Assembly (NCBI GenBank): GCA_023416875.1
Contig: JAEZGT010000398.1
Coordinates: 1-11,113, forward strand
Length of the DNA: 11,113 bases
DNA from: Pseudomonadota bacterium
GTDB taxonomy: Bacteria > Pseudomonadota > Gammaproteobacteria > Pseudomonadales > Cellvibrionaceae
Reading direction: 5' to 3'
Position numbers and translations under genes: made by a program. Shown here piece after piece: positions 1-6,179 of this stretch (positions are counted from its first letter, which is position 1; every line of letters starts with the position of its first letter). Below the pieces are notes generated by a model. The model had not been told where the DNA came from and did no database searches. It saw only the letters and a program-made list of their open reading frames with translations.

Positions 1-1
1 G

Positions 2-343
2 AGAATGGGGGGCGATTTACCGGGTTTTGATACGCCGACATTAAAAGGTGTTTGTCATACCCCGCCGTATTTCCACGACGGTTCTGCAAAAAGCCTGCAC
101 GACACGCTTAATGTGCCAGGCCATGGCAATGCGCAAAACCTGAGTAATGAGGAAAAAGATTTGCTGGTGAGCTATTTGCTGCAGCTCGACGAAAATCCGC
201 AGAATACCTCCGGCAATCCTGACGAGGAACCTCAGCCGGAACCAGAACCACAACCTACCGGCGGTAGCGTGGATATGTTGGCGCTATTGCTATTGTCGCT
301 ATTGGCAGCGGCGAGAAAGATGAATATTCGTCGCCGCGATTGA
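2..343 (+). CDS. Di-heme cytochrome c peroxidase-like protein, C-terminal part, with GlyGly-CTERM-type tail (5' partial)
   Basis: The reading frame is open from the left edge, so only the last 113 or so residues are present. The stretch FDTPTLKGVCHTPPYFHDGS followed by LSNEEKDLLVSYLLQLD is the usual C-terminal end of MauG/cytochrome-c-peroxidase-like di-heme proteins, with the PYFHDGS motif and the final 'LS.EEK..L..YL' helix. The CxxCH haem sites would lie upstream and cannot be checked. After the domain come an acidic proline-rich linker (PDEEPQPEPEPQP), a GG pair, a hydrophobic run (about 13 residues, MLALLLLSLLAAA) and a basic end (RKMNIRRRD). That layout matches GlyGly-CTERM sorting signals, which rhombosortase cleaves for type II-secreted or surface proteins. 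I infer an exported redox protein. The family call is moderately sure and the tail fairly sure. Confidence 0.7.
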   Translation, partial: RMGGDLPGFDTPTLKGVCHTPPYFHDGSAKSLHDTLNVPGHGNAQNLSNEEKDLLVSYLLQLDENPQNTSGNPDEEPQPEPEPQPTGGSVDMLALLLLSLLAAARKMNIRRRD

Positions 344-378
344 TCTGCAAAAGCATTCAGTAAATCATTAATCTCGCA

Positions 379-409
379 AACCTGCTGGTTAACGCCAGCA
401 GGTTTTTTT
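379..409 (+). terminator. Rho-independent terminator after the cytochrome peroxidase-like gene
   Basis: A perfect stem, AACCTGCTGG paired with CCAGCAGGTT, encloses the 6-nt loop TTAACG and is followed by a run of T (403-409). It lies 36 bp after the stop codon. Almost the same hairpin recurs at 2954-2988 with one loop change. Confidence 0.92.
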
Positions 410-430
410 ATTTCAAAATAAGTTCCAGGC

Positions 431-458
431 TTGACACTGTGTTGCAACCCGCTACTCT
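431..458 (+). promoter_or_regulatory. Candidate sigma-70 promoter for the Spy/CpxP-like gene
   Basis: A perfect -35 box TTGACA (431-436), a 16-bp spacer and a 4/6 -10 box TACTCT (453-458) lie just after the terminator. Transcription would begin near 465. That argues against the first possible ATG at 465 and for a downstream start at 486 or 519. Confidence 0.5.
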
Positions 459-518
459 GCCGAAATGATTAAATCGTTCAAATACATGGATGTGTTACTT
501 CGGATACAAGATTTTTAT

Positions 519-1076
519 ATGCACAGAAAAATCAATAGCCTATTAGCAGGCGCGCTCATATTAACCGCCGGACAAATTTCAGCAGCTGAGCCTTCCCCTT
601 ATAGCGGCGAAGAAACACGGCAAATTAAAGCGCTTTCCGAGTCGGACATAAACGGCTTATTGGCGGGAAAAGGAATGGGTTATGCCAAAGCGGCGGAGCT
701 GAACGGATATCCCGGCCCCAAGCATGTGCTTGAGCTTGGCAAACAATTGTCACTCACTGCCGAGCAACAGAAAAAAACCGAAACCATTTTCGCCTCGATG
801 GAAGCCTCGGCCAAATCTCTGGGTGCGGAATTGATTGCAGCTGAGCGCGAGCTGGATCAGGCATTTGCGAATAAAAAAATTGATGAAGCGACCTTAACGG
901 AACTCATAAACAAAATCGGCCATGTCGAATCGCAGCTGCGGACTGCGCATTTAAATGCGCATTTGCAGCAAGTAAAGGTGTTAAACGAGAAGCAGATTGC
1001 GCTCTATATGACCTTGCGGGGCTATAACGAGGCTGGCGACCACGGGGCGCATCATCACCACCATCACAACAAGTAG
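519..1076 (+). CDS. Spy/CpxP-type periplasmic protein with C-terminal His6 run
   Basis: I place the start at 519 because the protein then begins with a clean signal peptide (MHRKINSLLAGALILTAG..., cleavage near QISA-A, residues 22-23). The frame stays open upstream to an ATG at 465, but those extra 18 residues would spoil the signal. Neither start has a strong ribosome-binding site. The mature protein is almost all alpha-helical. LSLTAEQQKK, about a third of the way in, matches the LTxxQ motif of Spy/CpxP/ZraP-like proteins, which are periplasmic chaperones or metal-stress sensors. A long charged helix follows. The last residues are GDHGA, six histidines, then NK (His codons 1050-1067). A role in metal binding or envelope stress is inference from the His tail and the family. 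The gene appears monocistronic, with its own candidate promoter. The family call is fairly sure and the ligand is unknown. Confidence 0.75.
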   Translation: MHRKINSLLAGALILTAGQISAAEPSPYSGEETRQIKALSESDINGLLAGKGMGYAKAAELNGYPGPKHVLELGKQLSLTAEQQKKTETIFASMEASAKSLGAELIAAERELDQAFANKKIDEATLTELINKIGHVESQLRTAHLNAHLQQVKVLNEKQIALYMTLRGYNEAGDHGAHHHHHHNK

Positions 1077-1095
1077 ATGTCACTACCGTCCCTTC

Positions 1096-1179
1096 TGCCA
1101 AACGCGCTTCAAGGCCGTACATCACCTCTCTATAAACTCCACCCGCCGAAGCGAGCGTTTGCTCGCTGTCCGTTTGGCA
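1096..1179. other. Nested and competing inverted repeats between two genes
   Basis: TGCCAAACG (1096-1104) is the exact reverse complement of CGTTTGGCA (1171-1179). Inside lies a perfect 7-bp hairpin, AGCGAGC (1150-1156), loop GTTT, GCTCGCT (1161-1167). In addition, CAAACGCGCTTC (1099-1110) can pair with GAAGCG...CGTTTG (1148-1161, 2-nt bulge), which excludes the small hairpin. No T-run follows, so this is not a standard terminator. It could trim or protect the 3' end of the upstream mRNA or act as a leader for the lipoprotein gene. The rest of 1077-1316 holds only a weak 4-bp CTCC/GGAG hairpin before six T (1251-1256). Confidence 0.5.
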
Positions 1180-1316
1180 ACTATGGTTAATTCACCACGC
1201 TGCCAAGCACCCACCGCTGTGACGCAGGCCTCCTCACCCGCCTATGGAGATTTTTTGGAGGTGTCGCCCTGGAAGTGTGTCTTTCTACACGCATAACAAA
1301 ATTGATGGAGTTATTC

Positions 1317-2951
1317 ATGAAATTTCGCGCTTTCTTTGCACTGTTGTTAACAGCAACGCTGGCTGCCTGCTCCAGCGGAGGCGGTAGTGGTGGGGGCGGC
1401 GGCTCTGGCCCTTCCGGTTCTGTCAGCATTCCCACTAACACCCTTAGCTTTGCAGCCAATGTCAGCAACGGCGAGGCGCCTGTGCAGATACTGACGGGCA
1501 CTATTAATAATCCTGATTCAGATGTCTTTCTGTTCGTTGATCTGGGCTATAGCAACATCTTTCAGAGCTGGAACTACACCACCAGCGGATCTCAGGCAAA
1601 TTTGTTGCTCACCCCAACATCCCCTCAGCAGATCGGCGCGGGTGTGCACACCGGACAGATAGAGGTGCGCGTGTGCCGTGATGCTAACTGCACCAGCCAA
1701 TACAGCGGCAGCCCCAAAACCGTGAATGTGACCTATACGGTCACCGGAACCGACTTTAGCCTGAGTGCAAACGAAATAAACCTGAAGTATGTATTTGGCT
1801 CGGCATTGCCAGACGTCCAGGAAATTGTCGCGACGGCTGCTGGCCCCTGGGTGTACTACGGATGGAGCGACCTCAACTTCCCGCGGAGTTCGGACTGGAT
1901 CAACTTAGATTTCAACCAACCACATTTTGGCAACCCGGTAATCTTTCAATTCGGGCTCAGAAACCCTCTGCCTGCAGGTGAATATTCAACGACCTTCGGC
2001 CTGCACTTTGACGGCCCCGCTGTCGCTAAACCAGTGGCCGTCAACGTGACCGTGCTGGAACCGCCTTTTTTGATTGACGCTAACACCGTCGAGTTTTCCT
2101 ATAGGTCGTCGGATGCCGACCTCTCTGCGTTGCAAAAGACGATTACGGTAAGCGAAGGCACTTATGGACCGCGCACATGGAACGTCAGGACCGATGCGGA
2201 GTGGCTGGATATTTCCCATGATTCCGGCAACACCACCGACAGCAACAGTTTTGTTGTATCCGTTAATGCCGGTGTGGAAGAGCTGCAAACTGGCCAATAT
2301 CAGACTTGGGTTGATCTCTCCGACGCCGATGGCAACTATGACGATATACGCATTCGGGTACAGCTTGCCAAAGATGCCCCCACTCAAGTCGTACCGGAAA
2401 CAGGCTGCCTGGAAGAAGCGGGCGTGATTTTTATCGACTGCGAAAGTAATGAGTGGAATGGCTTTACCGCTTGGGAACAGCGTGCAGACGGCGGCATGCC
2501 ATCTTATATGCAACCTATGCCGGGATTTCACTTGATCGACTGGTCGATCGTCGATGCGGGAGACCACGGCAAGGTGGTTGACGTGCGATACGATCCATTT
2601 GTCGACGCTCGCGCGATGCTGCGCGTCTACTCCCTAGGTAGCACTCGTGATTTAAGTCATTACGCCGGTGGCACGGTGGAATTCGATGTGCGCGTGCTCG
2701 ACTGGGGCAGCACAGTCAGTGGCTTGGAGTTCAAACTGGAGTGCATATGGCCCTGCGAAAGTGCCAGCTTCCCGCTCAGTATTCCTAATCTGAACCAGTG
2801 GTATCACTTTTCATTTGATGTGAACCAACTGCAGGCCACCGGGTTTGATTTAACCAAAGCGGATATGGGCTTTCAGATTTTCCCCGCCTGGGAAGGCGGC
2901 AGTATGAATGGCATACATTTCCAGCTTGATAATATTCGCTGGAATCGTTAG
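1317..2951 (+). CDS. Outer-membrane lipoprotein with three BACON-like repeats and a C-terminal carbohydrate-binding-like domain
   Basis: The start at 1317 is set by GGAG (1307-1310) six bases upstream and by the lipoprotein signal MKFRAFFALLLTATLAAC, lipobox LAAC, acylated Cys18. Ser at +2 predicts outer-membrane sorting. A GTG further upstream (1275) would only add 14 residues before the signal. A Gly/Ser linker (about 19-35) leads to three beta-sandwich repeats of about 100 residues, at roughly 36-143, 146-247 and 251-352. The third has the BACON-like pattern TWNVRTDAEWLDIS ... GQYQTWVDLSDADG. The C-terminus (about 364-544) has two Cys pairs (C364/C375, C476/C480) and ends HFQLDNIRW, typical of jelly-roll carbohydrate-binding modules next to glycoside hydrolases. 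No catalytic domain is visible. I infer a surface glycan-binding protein. It could instead bind host or matrix glycoprotein. Domain calls are from pattern only. Confidence 0.65.
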   Translation: MKFRAFFALLLTATLAACSSGGGSGGGGGSGPSGSVSIPTNTLSFAANVSNGEAPVQILTGTINNPDSDVFLFVDLGYSNIFQSWNYTTSGSQANLLLTPTSPQQIGAGVHTGQIEVRVCRDANCTSQYSGSPKTVNVTYTVTGTDFSLSANEINLKYVFGSALPDVQEIVATAAGPWVYYGWSDLNFPRSSDWINLDFNQPHFGNPVIFQFGLRNPLPAGEYSTTFGLHFDGPAVAKPVAVNVTVLEPPFLIDANTVEFSYRSSDADLSALQKTITVSEGTYGPRTWNVRTDAEWLDISHDSGNTTDSNSFVVSVNAGVEELQTGQYQTWVDLSDADGNYDDIRIRVQLAKDAPTQVVPETGCLEEAGVIFIDCESNEWNGFTAWEQRADGGMPSYMQPMPGFHLIDWSIVDAGDHGKVVDVRYDPFVDARAMLRVYSLGSTRDLSHYAGGTVEFDVRVLDWGSTVSGLEFKLECIWPCESASFPLSIPNLNQWYHFSFDVNQLQATGFDLTKADMGFQIFPAWEGGSMNGIHFQLDNIRWNR

Positions 2952-2953
2952 CC

Positions 2954-2988
2954 AAAAAAAACCTGCTGGTTAGCGCCAGCAGGTTTTT
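2954..2988. terminator. Bidirectional terminator between convergent genes
   Basis: CCTGCTGG (2962-2969) and CCAGCAGG (2976-2983) enclose the loop TTAGCG. The stem is flanked by an A-run on the left and a T-run on the right, so it can work on both strands. It lies between the lipoprotein gene and the convergent hydrolase gene. The core differs from 379-409 only in the loop (TTAGCG against TTAACG). Confidence 0.9.
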
Positions 2989-3015
2989 CTATCCGGTCTT
3001 GTCCGATTTATCGAA

Positions 3016-3768
3016 TCAATACAAACACCGCCGAAACAAACCAATCGCCATCTGATACCCCAGCAGTTGCAATTCCGCATCGTAGCGATCGCCCTCATCA
3101 CGCATAAAGGCGTGGACGCCGTTGAATTCGTGCCAGGTAAAGTTGATGCCTTTTTCTACCAAGTTCTGATACACCTTCGCTCTGCCTTCGGCGGGAATAT
3201 GCGGGTCTTGTTTGCCCCAGATCATTTGCAGCTCGCCTTTGATGTCCATGGTGCGGGTGAGGCTGTCGTTGCCGGGTTGTGACGGGGTCATGCCGGAGTG
3301 AATGTCAGTGGCATAGAAGCAGCTGGTGGCGCGCACGGCGGGGTGCATGGCGGCGCGGTAGGCAAGGCCGCCGCCCAGGCAAAAGCCCATGGCGCCGAGT
3401 TGGCCGGAGTAATACGGCAGACCTTGCAGGTAATCCACCATCGCCTGGGTATCGCTGTCGTGGGCTTCCAGATATTTGGCGACTTTATCCGCGTTGCCTT
3501 TATCGCGGCCGGCGTCGTCGTAACCGAGCACCGTGCCTATGGGATTGAGTTCGTGGAACACCTCCGGCACCACCACGATAAAGCCGTGACCGGCCATGAT
3601 CTGCGCGCTGCGGCGAATGGGCGAGGTCTGCTGAAAAATTTCCGAGTAGAGAATAATCGCGGGCCACTGCTTGCCCGCCGTCTCAGCGGTTTCCTTGGGC
3701 CTGTAGACATAACAGCGCATAACGCCGGTAGGTGTATCGAGATCGACTTGGTGATTTTGAATCAACAT
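3016..3768 (-). CDS. Dienelactone hydrolase family protein (alpha/beta hydrolase)
   Basis: The 250-residue protein has the usual length and core of the dienelactone hydrolase family. The catalytic triad is visible as Cys130 in the nucleophile elbow GFCLGG, Asp188 in GKQDPHIP and His219 in NGVHAF. Glu43 in YSEIFQ sits where the family keeps the acidic residue that activates the cysteine. No signal peptide is seen, so it is cytoplasmic. The true substrate cannot be read from the sequence. Many family members act on carboxymethylenebutenolide or other small esters and lactones, and others have stress or unknown roles. GAGGAG lies five bases before the ATG. The gene is downstream of the SDR gene on the same strand, but a minus-strand terminator (3801-3825) separates them, so independent transcription or readthrough is needed. 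Family assignment is firm. Confidence 0.9.
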   Translation of the reverse strand: MLIQNHQVDLDTPTGVMRCYVYRPKETAETAGKQWPAIILYSEIFQQTSPIRRSAQIMAGHGFIVVVPEVFHELNPIGTVLGYDDAGRDKGNADKVAKYLEAHDSDTQAMVDYLQGLPYYSGQLGAMGFCLGGGLAYRAAMHPAVRATSCFYATDIHSGMTPSQPGNDSLTRTMDIKGELQMIWGKQDPHIPAEGRAKVYQNLVEKGINFTWHEFNGVHAFMRDEGDRYDAELQLLGYQMAIGLFRRCLY

Positions 3769-3800
3769 ATTTTCTCCTCAAAAATAAAAGCCCCAAAAAT

Positions 3801-3825
3801 AAAAAAGCCCGCATCTGCGGGCTTT
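3801..3825 (-). terminator. Rho-independent terminator of the SDR gene (minus strand)
   Basis: On the minus strand the stem AAAGCCCGC / GCGGGCTTT with a 4-nt loop runs into six T (3806-3801). It lies 86 bp after the SDR stop and only 33 bp before the hydrolase start codon. Confidence 0.88.
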
Positions 3826-3910
3826 GTGGCCGTCGGCAAAGGCGCATAGCCTAATGGAGGACTCCGGCGCTGGCCATAGACGTTTTTGCTTCTGAATTAG
3901 CAGGCTCTCG

Positions 3911-4792
3911 TCACACCTGTTTTCTGCCGCCGGTTGCGCCGTAGATCTCGCCGGTGACGTAGCTGGCATCGTCGCTGGCGAGAAAAACATACAAAGGCGC
4001 GAGTTCCGCCGGTTGCGCTGGGCGTTCGAACAAGGTGTTCTCGCCGAATTTACGCACTTTTTCCTCCGGCATGGTGGAAGGGATCAGCGGCGTCCACACC
4101 GGCCCTGGCGCCACGCCGTTGACCCGCACGCCTTTTTTGATCGCCTCCTCCGCGAGCGACAAAGTGAAATTGGCGATAGCCGCTTTGGTGGCGGCGTAAG
4201 GCGCGAGGTTTGCGCTGGGTGAATAGGCTTGAATAGAGGTGGTGTTGATGATGGAACCGCCCGGAGCTATGTGTTGCAGCGCGTAGCGGGAAAAATAGAA
4301 AAACGCCTCAATATTCGTGCGGAAGGTGTAGTCCAGCTCGTCATCTGGAATTTCTTCCAGGGATTCGTAGGTTTTTTGAAAGGCCGCGTTGTTGACCAGA
4401 ATGTCAATCCTGCCAAAACGCGCAATGCAATCGTCAATGGCTTTTTCACATTCGACACGGTTGCTCTGATCCATGCGGATCGCCAACACATCCTTGCCAC
4501 ACTCCCGCACCAGTTCCTCTGTGGTGCGGGCATCTTCATCTTCTTCCAGGTAGGTAAATGCGACATTCGCACCCTCGCGTGCGTAAGCGAGCGCTATTGC
4601 ACGACCTATGCCGCTATCACCACCGGTGATCAGCGCCACCGCGCCTTCGAGTTTTTTACTGCCGCGGTAAGAAGTCTCACCGTGGTCAGCGCGCGGCTCC
4701 ATGTCTTTTTCATATCCGGGTATGGGTTGATCCTGCTGCGGAAATAAAGGCGCGGGATACTTGCTGCGGGGATCGTGAAAAACGGCTTTCAT
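3911..4792 (-). CDS. SDR family NAD(P)-dependent oxidoreductase, general-stress YghA/YdaD type
   Basis: This 293-residue classical/extended short-chain dehydrogenase has a long N-terminal extension rich in Pro, Asp and Glu (about 1-50), as in E. coli YghA and the B. subtilis general-stress protein YdaD. The cofactor-binding motif TGGDSGIG is at 56-63, NNAA at 134-137, Asn160, and the catalytic residues are Ser186, Tyr199 and Lys203 (YAATK). PG at 229-230 is the usual cofactor loop motif. All key residues are present. The substrate is unknown; an aldehyde or sugar-derived carbonyl is inference. On the minus strand GGAG precedes the ATG with about seven bases of spacing. The gene is divergent from the Crp-like regulator across a 567-bp gap and ends at the terminator at 3801-3825. 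Family call is firm, physiological role is not. Confidence 0.92.
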   Translation of the reverse strand: MKAVFHDPRSKYPAPLFPQQDQPIPGYEKDMEPRADHGETSYRGSKKLEGAVALITGGDSGIGRAIALAYAREGANVAFTYLEEDEDARTTEELVRECGKDVLAIRMDQSNRVECEKAIDDCIARFGRIDILVNNAAFQKTYESLEEIPDDELDYTFRTNIEAFFYFSRYALQHIAPGGSIINTTSIQAYSPSANLAPYAATKAAIANFTLSLAEEAIKKGVRVNGVAPGPVWTPLIPSTMPEEKVRKFGENTLFERPAQPAELAPLYVFLASDDASYVTGEIYGATGGRKQV

Positions 4793-4863
4793 AAGGTTTC
4801 TCCGTTGTTGGGGCGTGCGTTTGCCACCCCTTTTTAGTCAGTATTTTTATCTCAAGCCGGGCC

Positions 4864-4906
4864 AAAGTCAGATGCCACCTCGAGAAAGTCAGCTGCAACC
4901 GTCGAG
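4864..4906. repeat. Imperfect tandem direct repeat (21 + 22 bp)
   Basis: Two adjacent units, 4864-4884 and 4885-4906, each begin AAAGTCAG and end TCGAG. They match at 19 positions with two mismatches and one inserted G. A looser third copy (TTAGTCAG ... CTCAAG) may lie at 4834-4856. The second unit also sits in an inverted repeat, CCTCGA ... TCGAGG (4878-4907). Adjacent ~20-22 bp direct repeats are typical of transposase-binding ends of IS21-, Mu- and Tn7-type elements, but they can also be regulator operators. The identity is not settled. Confidence 0.7.
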
Positions 4907-5346
4907 GTTGTAAAACTTGCAGAGGCGTTTCGCTTTTTACAGTGCCCAAACCCACATAAAGGGAATAGCAGCCTCGCGAATCCGCCCCACCGGCTTACCC
5001 AACCGTCGGAGCAAGATGTGCTCCATAAATTATTAAGCCCAACTTTCCAGTGATCTCGCGGCTTGCGAGGCATTCCCTCGCCAACATGACGCGCTGTCGA
5101 GTAAGCCATTCAAAATCTGGCACGACCGCTGCTATTGGCCCCATACCAAGTGATCGCGGCCAAGGCACCTCTGAGGCGACAGTCGCCAGGAACTTACCGC
5201 AAAAGATGACTAAGGGTGCAACAGAGGACAGGGTAAGCGTCACGCCGGATTTTTTGGGAGTGCAGGAACTTCCACCGGGAAAGCGCTGGCGCGGGAAGCC
5301 GACTCTGAAACCCCATCGATCAATGCAGAACTCAAGCAAGGTTACC
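4907..5346. other. Non-coding, palindrome-rich gap upstream of the Crp-like regulator
   Basis: I see no convincing gene here. A minus-strand open frame (4995-5339) begins with TTG without a good ribosome-binding site, and shorter frames do no better. Inverted repeats include GGAGC ... GCTCC (5008-5024), CTCGC/GCGAG (5055-5069) overlapping GCGAGG/CCTCGC (5065-5081), TTGGCC ... GGCCAA (5135-5163) and the compact palindrome GGCGAC-A-GTCGCC (5175-5187). It may be a regulatory region or decayed mobile DNA. The regulator's GGAG (5347-5350) lies just outside. No clear -35/-10 pair was found. Confidence 0.5.
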
Positions 5347-5359
5347 GGAGATCTATCTC

Positions 5360-6136
5360 ATGAATTCATTACCGCATCCGCAGCAGAACCAGCTTATTGC
5401 CTCCCTGTCCGCCGAAACTCAACGTCGTCTTTTGCCGCATCTGGAACCGGTGCATCTGGAATTCGGTAAGGTGCTGTGCGGTTCCGGGGACGTATTGAGC
5501 CACGCTTATTTTCCAGCGAATGCCATTGCTTCACTGGTTTATGTCACCCGCGACGGCGCCTCCTCCGGCCTTGCCGTGGTAGGGAATGAAGGTATAGTCG
5601 GCGTCACCTTGTTTATGGGCGGCGACAGCAGCCCGATGCGCGCAATTGTGCTGAAATCCGGCTACGCCTATCGCATGAAAAGCTGCCGCTTCAAAGAGGA
5701 AATCAACCGCTACGGCGATTTGAACCGTCTGATGCTGCGCTATAGCCAGTCGTTGATTACTCAAACAGCACAAACGGCGGTATGCAACCGTCACCATTCC
5801 ATCGAACAACGTCTGTGCCGTTGGTTGCTGCAAACGCTGGATCGCCTGGAAGACAATCAAGTGTCGCTGACGCAGGAATTTATCGCGGAAATGTTGGGTG
5901 TACGTCGCGAAGGCGTTACTGAAGCGGCAGGCAAACTGCAGCGCATGGGCGTGATCGAATATTCCCGCGGCCGCATCACTGTGCTGGATCGCGACGAAAT
6001 GGAATATCTCTCATGCGAATGTTACAGCGTGGTGAAATCAGAAACCGATCGTCTGTTGCCCTGTGCCGCGCCACTGCATCATCAGCCGCATCGGCATCAG
6101 CCCCACCACAGCTTCCGTTATGTGCGTTCTGCATAA
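5360..6136 (+). CDS. Crp/Fnr-family transcriptional regulator with His-rich C-terminal tail
   Basis: GGAG lies nine bases before the ATG. The 258-residue protein has a cyclic-nucleotide-binding-like N-terminal barrel (about 10-125), a long dimerisation helix (about 126-163) and a Crp-type helix-turn-helix (about 168-210, VSLTQEFIAEMLGVRREGVT ... LQRMGVIEYSRGRI). The barrel lacks a recognisable cAMP phosphate-binding cassette, and there is no N-terminal FNR Cys cluster, so the signal is unknown. This subfamily commonly sits beside stress genes. The last 20 residues are unusual (LHHQPHRHQPHHSFRYVRSA, six His within residues 240-250) and lie beyond the DNA-binding domain; metal binding is possible. 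The gene is flanked by a divergent SDR and a downstream stress/trehalose run, which are plausible targets. Family call is firm, ligand and regulon are not. Confidence 0.88.
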   Translation: MNSLPHPQQNQLIASLSAETQRRLLPHLEPVHLEFGKVLCGSGDVLSHAYFPANAIASLVYVTRDGASSGLAVVGNEGIVGVTLFMGGDSSPMRAIVLKSGYAYRMKSCRFKEEINRYGDLNRLMLRYSQSLITQTAQTAVCNRHHSIEQRLCRWLLQTLDRLEDNQVSLTQEFIAEMLGVRREGVTEAAGKLQRMGVIEYSRGRITVLDRDEMEYLSCECYSVVKSETDRLLPCAAPLHHQPHRHQPHHSFRYVRSA

Positions 6137-6150
6137 TTGCCAATCTCAGT

Positions 6151-6179
6151 AAAAGCCCCGTTCATACGGGGCTTTTTTT
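6151..6179 (+). terminator. Rho-independent terminator of the Crp-like gene
   Basis: Stem AAAAGCCCCG (6151-6160) with CGGGGCTTTT, a 6-nt loop TTCATA and seven T ending at 6179. It starts 15 bp after the stop codon. It isolates the regulator from the stress operon that follows. Confidence 0.95.

Noticed and set aside
1050..1067. His6 run as a cloning tag or vector contamination
   Set aside because: The codons are mixed, the run is followed by Asn-Lys and a stop, and the flanking DNA is ordinary chromosomal sequence with no vector features.
1077..1316. Possible integron attC site, suggested by nested inverted repeats
   Set aside because: No RYYYAAC/GTTRRRY core pair at the right spacing was seen, and there is no integrase or cassette layout.
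1986..2567. 193-codon minus-strand open frame
   Set aside because: It is antisense within the lipoprotein gene, with no recognisable motif. The plus-strand frame has a lipobox, repeats and a matching terminator.
379..2988. The repeated CCTGCTGG motif as a DNA uptake signal
   Set aside because: Only the two terminator copies were found in 11 kb, too few for an uptake-sequence family. A genome-wide count would be needed.
3298..3849. 183-codon plus-strand open frame
   Set aside because: It lies antisense to the dienelactone hydrolase gene, has low-complexity Gly/Ala/His content and no ribosome-binding site. The minus-strand gene has full catalytic motifs.
4229..4747. 172-codon plus-strand open frame
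   Set aside because: It is antisense to the SDR gene, whose cofactor and catalytic motifs are all intact.
4995..5339. 114-codon minus-strand frame in the gap before the regulator
   Set aside because: It starts with TTG, lacks a convincing ribosome-binding site and has no motif I can name. It could be a remnant of mobile DNA, so I describe the region but do not call a gene.
5050..5469. 139-codon plus-strand frame overlapping the start of the Crp-like gene
   Set aside because: It overlaps the regulator out of frame and has the composition of non-coding sequence. The regulator start has a ribosome-binding site and family match.
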